From a virus, in the IMG/VR virus record IMGVR_UViG_3300019764_000005, positions 1-64,000 of that record: a DNA stretch of 64,000 bases; one strand, given 5' to 3'. A program made the translations under genes and the position numbers. The notes beneath the pieces are model-generated. The model did no database searches and was not told the DNA's origin. It worked only from the letters and a program-made list of their open reading frames with translations. This document shows, in pieces, positions 57,777 to 64,000 of the stretch (its first letter is position 1; each line of letters starts with the position of its first letter).

Positions 57777-58268
57777 ATGGATAAGATAAATATTAGCGAA
57801 GAAATGAAAGTGCATGAAGAATGGTTTAAAGAAGCGAACATTCAAACACTTGAAACATTGCCTGATTTCATGAAAAAACTAACTACAGCATATAGCCACG
57901 ACTATGGGACTATTTGTCACGCTGTTAGTGCGGCTGCGCTCGGTGCGGCATATGCTATCAATAATAGTGATTGTGGTGGGATTACTGGATTTCAAGCAAG
58001 TGCCGTCATGTGGAGTTTTGTTCGACAATGGAATCACAGCAACAATAAACTTGGATTAAAATTAGTGGATTACGACAACTTGCTTTATCCACAATATGAA
58101 GATAGGTTTAAAAATAAGATTAGTACTGAACATTGGGAACGCGTTCAAGAGCATGCTAAACTTAGATTAAAGGAAAATGATGGTACGGCACACCCCAATG
58201 TTATTGCTCATTGGCAAGGAATGGCTGATGGAAATTTACCATTTGATTTCGTGATAGGAGATGACTAA
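57777..58268 (+). CDS. Conserved-looking phage hypothetical protein (163 residues)
   Basis: A soluble alpha-rich protein starting MDKINISEEMKVHEEWFKEA, with ITGFQASAVMWSFVRQWNHS and a C-terminal GMADGNLPFDFVIGDD. I recall similar proteins in many phages but no function. It ends at the shared terminator. Confidence 0.55.
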   Translation: MDKINISEEMKVHEEWFKEANIQTLETLPDFMKKLTTAYSHDYGTICHAVSAAALGAAYAINNSDCGGITGFQASAVMWSFVRQWNHSNNKLGLKLVDYDNLLYPQYEDRFKNKISTEHWERVQEHAKLRLKENDGTAHPNVIAHWQGMADGNLPFDFVIGDD

Positions 58269-58276
58269 TTTATTTT

Positions 58277-58310
58277 AAAAGAGGGAAGCTTAAACGCCTC
58301 CCTCTTTTTT
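58277..58310. terminator. Bidirectional terminator, inverted copy of the one at 37.25 kb
   Basis: 33 bases are the perfect reverse complement of the sequence at 37247-37280. The stem AAGAGGGA / TCCCTCTT separates the early region from the convergent virion operon. Confidence 0.9.
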
Positions 58311-58311
58311 T

Positions 58312-61300
58312 TTATATTCCAGATTTTAATCCTCGATGTTTCTTTTTCTCCTTCTCTCTCACCTTCCTAGTTTTACCTGTAATTCCATATTCCGAATATC
58401 CAAGTGTCTTAAGGAAATCATCCAAGTCTCCCGTCTCTATAAGTTCGGTAGCTCCTTCCACAGTGTTCTCTATGTTTTTTAATGGCATTCTAAATAATGA
58501 TCCAAGGAAATACATGAGCTCTACATACTCATCCATATGGTCCTTCTCTTTAAAGAATCCCTTTATGGCTCTCTCCACCTGGTCATACACTCCAACTCCT
58601 AAGCTAAGTCCAAATGTTTTGCCCTGGACTTGATCCGCAATGAAATTTATCACATCTCCAACAACGAACAATGCATTAAGATTTCCCATTATTGCAGCTC
58701 TTCCGAGATCACTCCATGCATCTTCATCATCTCCGCGTATAAATGCTGTTACCCCGGATGCAACAAGCTGATAAGCCATATTAACAACTGAATGATACAT
58801 GATTAATCTCTTGATATCTTTCTTGTTCGGTTTCTTACCTGCCTTTATCGACCTTGAAATCGAATTGACTGATTGAATGGTTTGATTAAGGAATAAAATA
58901 TTAGAAGATTTAAATGTGGTCACAAGTCTATTACCAAAACTAGCATTCAATTGTGCCTGAGATAAATGAACTGCAGATCTTGTTTGTTGACTTTCCTCGT
59001 AAATATCGAATTCCTCAGAAGCCTTTTTAATCGCATCTGCTTCGCTCATTCCCTCATTCATGTACTTTGCCTTAGCTTGCATGTAGATCGGGGCATATCC
59101 GTACATTATAGCCCCTACGTCACCTGCTAAAGTTGGTGCCATAACAAACCTTTGCACTCTTTCGTAGAATCCCCTCTGTATTCCTAACTTGGCAGCTCTT
59201 TTCGATTCTCTTTTGATAAAGTCAGGATCCAAATTACTTCCCTTGTCTACTCTGGCTCGTATCTTTGGGTTATTCAAAAGGATTTCAGCAAACACTCTAC
59301 CAGCTTTCATTGGGTTGGTAGCCAATGATGCGACATCCTTCGCCCACATCACACTATTATATCCTGGGAATTTAGATGCGTTTGCATTTTGGTACTCAAC
59401 TGCTCCAGTAACAATTGATGTTAACTGAACCGGAAGTTGTTTAATCTTGGCGCCCAATACTCCAATACCATATGCTGAAACTATTGTAGAGCCCACACCG
59501 TATTCAGCTTTAAATATATCTTTGTTTATAGAATGTCTCAGTAATTTAGATACAAGATCAAATCCTTTTTTGCCAAGCTTCTGATTTGCTCTGGTCTTAA
59601 ACTTATCTGAACTTAAAATAGCACTTGTGCTTTTAGCAACATCTGCCCAAGCCATAAAATGCTCCATCTCGGTGATGTGATTACTTATAAGACCAACAAA
59701 TGACACATCCTTGCCATCTACTGCAGATTTAGTCATCAATTTCCTATCAGTAGATGTTCTTTCCTTCAGGGCTGAAGCCATGGTGGATGATAATTTAGTA
59801 AATGGATCACTATCAGTACTTATATCAACAGTCCCAGATTTAGCGCGAACTACAGGATGGTAATCCTGTCTTCCTGAGAAATCAATTCTGAATATCCTGC
59901 GGTAGACGTCATTTACCCTATCAGCATACTCAGTACTCAACCAATTCCCAACCTCATCAACAAATTGAACAAGGTCTGATCCAATTTGATCCTTCATGTT
60001 CTCAATCTCCGTAGCAGAAATGCCATTTTTTTCACTCAACTCTCTGGCTAATTCAGGCGTTCTACTCCAAGCATAAATACTCATAGCCTCACCCTTAGTA
60101 ACCACATCCACACCTTCCACTCCGTCTTTCTCAGTTCTTATCTCAATAAATTCTGACATTCTTTTATCGAGGTTTGCAAATTCTTTATCGCTTTTTAACC
60201 CAAGTGTCTTCTCAGCTATATCTTTAACTTTCTTGTGCGATTCAGCAATACCTTTAATCTCACTACTCTCAGCTTTTACAATAGGATCGTAAATCTTTTT
60301 AATTACCGTACCTTTACCAACTTCAACCGCCTCAGTGCTCATTAATTCAAGCATTGTTTTTACGTGATTTGTTGGGCGTGTAATAAAGTTAAATAAATCG
60401 GATGGGGATTCCTTAATCCTTTCCCAGACATTCTGAAGAAGAGTTTTATTTTCCTTATCCCTCCTATTTTCTGTCTTTTCATCTTTGGGCTCAATAGAGC
60501 TTTCAATATCATGGACAAGATCGCGCAATCGATTCGATTCTTTTGCTATTTCTGACTTAAGATTCTCTCTACCCGCCTTGTCAATGTCTTTTAATCTGGA
60601 CGAAAATTCATCTACAGTATCAATGTCTAAAGCATTGAAATTCCTAAAGTCCTCAATAGCCTGCAGTTCTGCATTGTATTTATTAGCGGTATGCTCTGGA
60701 CCATTAACAAGCTTATCAAGTGCTTCCTGATATGCGTCATCCATGGCTTTATTAACTCTTTCGTTCTCCAATTGAGATTGAGCTGCATTCCTCTCATCCA
60801 CTTTATCTTTCAGTTTTTTGCCGGTTAAACCTTCAGTAGAATATTTTTTAGACAGTTCACTCTTAACTTGCTTCGATATATCTTTGATAGATTTTATAAC
60901 ACCGCTTGCTTTCTGAAAATATGGAATGGTAAACACATCGCCTCCTCTGGCTTTCACCTTCCCGGAAATCTGAGTAGTCCTTGTCTTCCCGACAAATTTA
61001 GCGATATCTTTTTTCTTTCTCTTTACGGAACGCTCCTGAACATTAGCAACCACACTGTCAACTTTATCAATCTGCTTTGCTAATTGTTGAAACGAAACTG
61101 CACTTTTAACCCCAGACAATAATCTGTTAAGATCTGATTTACCGATATCCTTCCCTTCTGCTGCGTACAGAGAAGTCTTAATATAATCAAGAAGTGAGGA
61201 TTGTGATTTCCCTATGTCGGTTTTAGCTTCCTTGACTCCCTCTTTGGCTGCTCTAGCTTCAAGACGAATCTGATCCTTAAGAGCTGAATATTCGTTAACT

Positions 61301-63612
61301 GTAACCTTCTTTGTTCTTTTCGGACTAACAAATTTGTCAATTTCAGTTTGAACTTTACTTTTCACTCTTTTTTCAGGAATGGGAATAAATCGCTCGGTTA
61401 TTTCATTAAAGTATTTTTCCTTTGCTAATTTCTTCTGGTCTTCCGGTAGAGCTTCATACCATTCACTGCGCTCTATAGCTTTAAATGATTCGGTAGCTGC
61501 ATCAGCATCCGTTAGATTTTCCTGAGCCGCAGTAAATGATTTATTTGCCTTAGATAAAGTTTCCGCAGGGATAACTACACCTTCCACCTCTGGTTCGATT
61601 ACTTCTTTCGTTGGCTCTTTGGCTTCCAGCCCGTCTTCCTTAACGTCCCGTATACCAGCTTCCCGCACCTCTTCTTCGACTGGTTTTTCTTTTGACACTG
61701 CCTCTTCAACTTCTTCTCTAACTTCTTTGGCATCTTCTTTCGGTTTTACTTGTTTCTCTGGCTCAACTACTTCTTCCGGCTCCAGAATCTCATTAATATC
61801 CTTCTGTAGTTTATTCTTATTGTCAATCAAAGCTGTCTTGGTTCCTTCGTCGATAAATGGATCCTTAAGCACTTCATCTATCTTGTTAATTTCGTCAGTT
61901 TTATCAAGCACTGTCTGCCTGTTCTCAATAGACATGTCATCGATTGTTTTTTTAGCTTTAGACATTATCTGATTATTCTCCTCAATAAGAGAACTCTTTG
62001 CTTTATCAATAACAGTTTTTTGGCTTTCAGAAATAGTTGGATCATTAGCCGATTTGGTTAAAGACTGAATTTTTAGCGTATTATTCTTGACTACATCTTG
62101 TTCTGAAGGAGGAGTGAATTTATTCAATGCTTTACCCATTAAATAAGACCCCATCACTGTTTGTCCAGAAATAAATACACCGGTAATTATAGCATCGGCT
62201 AATCCGTCAGTTAACTTTACATCTTTTTCAAGCATGTATTTATCGATACTATTCTGAAGAACCTGGGTAGCACCTTCACCACTACCTTCATAAGTAAAAC
62301 CTTTTACGAGCGTCTTGGCTAATTCCTTACTGGCTTGTTTAGATGCTTCCTTGCCTCCAGACTTCATAATTCCTTTAAGAAGATTACCAGATTGCTTAAG
62401 CATTCCACCAAGTAAAATATCTCCAACAACTTCAGCACCGCCATAAGCCCATGAAGAAGCTTGTATTTCTGCCTCAGTATAATCTGCTACACCTTCTTTG
62501 ATTTCTTTTCTAAGCTCAAGCTCCTTGGTACCCGCAACCCCAATAGATGATGCTGTAATTCCAGAATAAGGGTTAATGGCAATTGCCGCCATAGTAGGTG
62601 CTGTATTAGCAAAAGCATACGATAACTGCTTACCTGCATCAATCACATTACCCGATTTAATATTATCCCATATTCCTTGATCGAAAGATTCAAGTTCTGC
62701 TTGTATAGAATCTGCCTTGTCTTTAATCTCAAAAGCCTTACTTTCAAACTCATCAGCCACAGCCTTATTCTCCTCTGGCGTCCTATTTCGTAATTCACCA
62801 GTGTCTTCATCTCTTATTTGAGGAAATACCATTGCTCCACCTGGCGCTCTAAATGGTGCATGTGCGAAAGCTTTAGATTTCTCTACAACGCCAGCCACGG
62901 TATTTAATGCACCAGCTTTAACATTACCCCATAAACTTGACAAAAAACCTTTTTCTTCAACTTTAGGTGTTTCACTCAAATCCATCTCCGGTAAATCAGT
63001 TTTTAATTGCATTGATTCAGGTAATTCCAATTCAGGTAAATCTGATTCGAGCTGTTTAGTTTTTTTCAGAACCAACATAGCGTCGCTTTTACTTATACCC
63101 TCTTCATCCGGATCTTTACCAGTGGCTTCCATATAATCCGATTTCCATCTCGTCGGATGCGTTTTTGATTTCAGTTCTCTACCTCCGATACCTATACTTC
63201 CCCAATGCGGAATCTTATCGCCTTTAATTTTCTCTGGCTTAATACCAGCTTTCCATGCACCTCTGTAATCATATTCGGCATCTTCTATACTTGGATCTTC
63301 TCCAAACTCTTCAATGAAAGCATTTTTCCATTCGATTACAGAAGGATCGTTTTTTATAAAATCCTGAAACTTTCTTTCTTCTTCACCACTTAACTTTGTC
63401 AATTCTAAATCATGGGTCGTGAGCCCCATGTCAGATTTGAACTGATCAAGTGGCACATTAAACCCTTCCCATTTTTCAGTTAAACTTGAATGAAGTTTAT
63501 TGATATTCTCCTCATTCTGCATGTCAGATTTGAACTGGTCTATAGGAACGTTAAAACCCTCCCATTTTTCGGAAAGGTTCTTATGTAGTTTAGATAAATT
63601 ATCCTGAGGCAT
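58312..63612 (-). CDS. Giant internal virion protein (1766 residues)
   Basis: The N-terminus has a tandem duplication (LSKLHKNLSEKWEGFNVPID and LHSSLTEKWEGFNVPLD). Long coiled coils with an E/V/K-rich linker (about 620-700) follow, and a C-terminal region recalls large polyvalent (LPD38-like) internal proteins: KSSNILFLNQTIQSVNSISR, ending KKHRGLKSGI. Such proteins are packed in the head and ejected with DNA (established for related phages). No enzymatic domain recognised. Confidence 0.7.
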   Translation of the reverse strand: MPQDNLSKLHKNLSEKWEGFNVPIDQFKSDMQNEENINKLHSSLTEKWEGFNVPLDQFKSDMGLTTHDLELTKLSGEEERKFQDFIKNDPSVIEWKNAFIEEFGEDPSIEDAEYDYRGAWKAGIKPEKIKGDKIPHWGSIGIGGRELKSKTHPTRWKSDYMEATGKDPDEEGISKSDAMLVLKKTKQLESDLPELELPESMQLKTDLPEMDLSETPKVEEKGFLSSLWGNVKAGALNTVAGVVEKSKAFAHAPFRAPGGAMVFPQIRDEDTGELRNRTPEENKAVADEFESKAFEIKDKADSIQAELESFDQGIWDNIKSGNVIDAGKQLSYAFANTAPTMAAIAINPYSGITASSIGVAGTKELELRKEIKEGVADYTEAEIQASSWAYGGAEVVGDILLGGMLKQSGNLLKGIMKSGGKEASKQASKELAKTLVKGFTYEGSGEGATQVLQNSIDKYMLEKDVKLTDGLADAIITGVFISGQTVMGSYLMGKALNKFTPPSEQDVVKNNTLKIQSLTKSANDPTISESQKTVIDKAKSSLIEENNQIMSKAKKTIDDMSIENRQTVLDKTDEINKIDEVLKDPFIDEGTKTALIDNKNKLQKDINEILEPEEVVEPEKQVKPKEDAKEVREEVEEAVSKEKPVEEEVREAGIRDVKEDGLEAKEPTKEVIEPEVEGVVIPAETLSKANKSFTAAQENLTDADAATESFKAIERSEWYEALPEDQKKLAKEKYFNEITERFIPIPEKRVKSKVQTEIDKFVSPKRTKKVTVNEYSALKDQIRLEARAAKEGVKEAKTDIGKSQSSLLDYIKTSLYAAEGKDIGKSDLNRLLSGVKSAVSFQQLAKQIDKVDSVVANVQERSVKRKKKDIAKFVGKTRTTQISGKVKARGGDVFTIPYFQKASGVIKSIKDISKQVKSELSKKYSTEGLTGKKLKDKVDERNAAQSQLENERVNKAMDDAYQEALDKLVNGPEHTANKYNAELQAIEDFRNFNALDIDTVDEFSSRLKDIDKAGRENLKSEIAKESNRLRDLVHDIESSIEPKDEKTENRRDKENKTLLQNVWERIKESPSDLFNFITRPTNHVKTMLELMSTEAVEVGKGTVIKKIYDPIVKAESSEIKGIAESHKKVKDIAEKTLGLKSDKEFANLDKRMSEFIEIRTEKDGVEGVDVVTKGEAMSIYAWSRTPELARELSEKNGISATEIENMKDQIGSDLVQFVDEVGNWLSTEYADRVNDVYRRIFRIDFSGRQDYHPVVRAKSGTVDISTDSDPFTKLSSTMASALKERTSTDRKLMTKSAVDGKDVSFVGLISNHITEMEHFMAWADVAKSTSAILSSDKFKTRANQKLGKKGFDLVSKLLRHSINKDIFKAEYGVGSTIVSAYGIGVLGAKIKQLPVQLTSIVTGAVEYQNANASKFPGYNSVMWAKDVASLATNPMKAGRVFAEILLNNPKIRARVDKGSNLDPDFIKRESKRAAKLGIQRGFYERVQRFVMAPTLAGDVGAIMYGYAPIYMQAKAKYMNEGMSEADAIKKASEEFDIYEESQQTRSAVHLSQAQLNASFGNRLVTTFKSSNILFLNQTIQSVNSISRSIKAGKKPNKKDIKRLIMYHSVVNMAYQLVASGVTAFIRGDDEDAWSDLGRAAIMGNLNALFVVGDVINFIADQVQGKTFGLSLGVGVYDQVERAIKGFFKEKDHMDEYVELMYFLGSLFRMPLKNIENTVEGATELIETGDLDDFLKTLGYSEYGITGKTRKVREKEKKKHRGLKSGI

Positions 63613-63622
63613 ATCTTATATT

Positions 63623-64000
63623 TTAGTAGGCTCCACCGGTACCCGTTGGTTTTTCAATTTCTTTTTTAGCTGGCTCTTCCTTTTCTTTTTTATCAGAAAG
63701 CCTATCCATCATCTTCACAATCTCTTTCTTAAATGACTTATCGGTGTATCCAGTGGCTCTATCCACTTCTTTACCATCTTTATCTCTCACTATCATCTTA
63801 TGAGTTGAAAAAATATTTCCAATTGACTCATCTACCACATACCCCTCTCCTTTTATAGCTTGAACTGCCGGGAATGCAGCATTTAAAATATCTTTTTCAT
63901 TGTCAGCCTTATCTAATTGAGTTTTCGATAGTTCAAACGACCCCTCTTTAGTTCTGGCAAACATACTTCCTTCTTTTGGTGAAAGATCCATCTGCAACAC
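63623..64000 (-). CDS. Partial virion protein (C-terminal 125 residues)
   Basis: The frame enters from the right edge and ends at 63623 with a low-complexity end, AKKEIEKPTGTGGAY, 11 bases before the giant protein. The visible part is charged, with a helical acidic/lysine-rich segment. It probably precedes the internal protein in the virion operon (inference). Confidence 0.5.
   Translation of the reverse strand: MLQMDLSPKEGSMFARTKEGSFELSKTQLDKADNEKDILNAAFPAVQAIKGEGYVVDESIGNIFSTHKMIVRDKDGKEVDRATGYTDKSFKKEIVKMMDRLSDKKEKEEPAKKEIEKPTGTGGAY

Noticed and set aside
1-64000. Integrated prophage with host genes or att sites
   Set aside because: No host housekeeping genes, integrase or attL/attR were seen; the genes run off both ends as in a phage genome fragment.

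Overview
The window is part of a large, AT-rich, double-stranded DNA phage genome that very probably infects a member of the Bacteroidota. A terminase, portal, scaffold-like protein, major capsid protein, connector, fibres, endolysin and phage-type replication genes are all present. No contractile-tail or tape-measure gene is visible, and the portal-capsid-connector set with a giant internal protein suggests a large podovirus, distantly crAss-like in layout (inference). The host call rests on recurring promoters of the Bacteroidota form (TTG, then TAnnTTTG starting 23 bases later), weak Shine-Dalgarno use and a DUF3127-type SSB. Genes run off both ends.

Layout. 1-4.3 kb (minus): connector, capsid and scaffold. 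4.4-5.1 kb (plus): SSB. 5.2-9.9 kb (minus): a basic protein, two CAT tRNAs (one initiator-like) with structured spacers, DnaB helicase, replication initiator, an iteron-like region and a phosphoesterase. 9.9-11.6 kb: XRE repressor divergent from NinG, an Acb2/Tad1-like anti-defence candidate and a small partner. 11.7-20 kb (minus): basic protein, portal, terminase, a GroES-like protein, GroES and GroEL. 20.1-21.5 kb (plus): an acquired cassette with a PAPS-reductase-like protein and a frameshifted deoxyribosyltransferase. 21.6-36.2 kb (minus): holin-like protein, fibre proteins, lysis cassette and a 1956-residue fibre. 36.3-37.3 kb (plus): two small genes. 37.3-41.6 kb (minus): early operons with RuvA, GNAT and a zinc ribbon. 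41.6-43.4 kb: no genes, followed by a structured leader RNA. 43.4-58.3 kb (plus): many small early genes, an odd tRNA, sliding clamp, Hsp20-GHKL pair, DEDD exonuclease, Sak3-type annealing protein and three more inserted cassettes. 58.3-64 kb (minus): a giant internal virion protein and a partial gene.

How the parts may work together. SSB, DnaB, initiator, clamp, exonuclease, Sak3-like annealing protein, NinG and RuvA form a replication and recombination set; no DNA polymerase or primase lies in the window. GroEL, GroES, a GroES-like protein and Hsp20 plus a GHKL ATPase make an unusually rich folding set. Accessory genes sit in small cassettes with shared boundary sequences, placed just after phage promoters or hairpins. 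The most interesting candidates are these cassettes, the 17-base palindrome repeated before early genes, the coupled Hsp20-GHKL pair, the roughly 300-nt leader RNA and the Acb2/Tad1-like protein.
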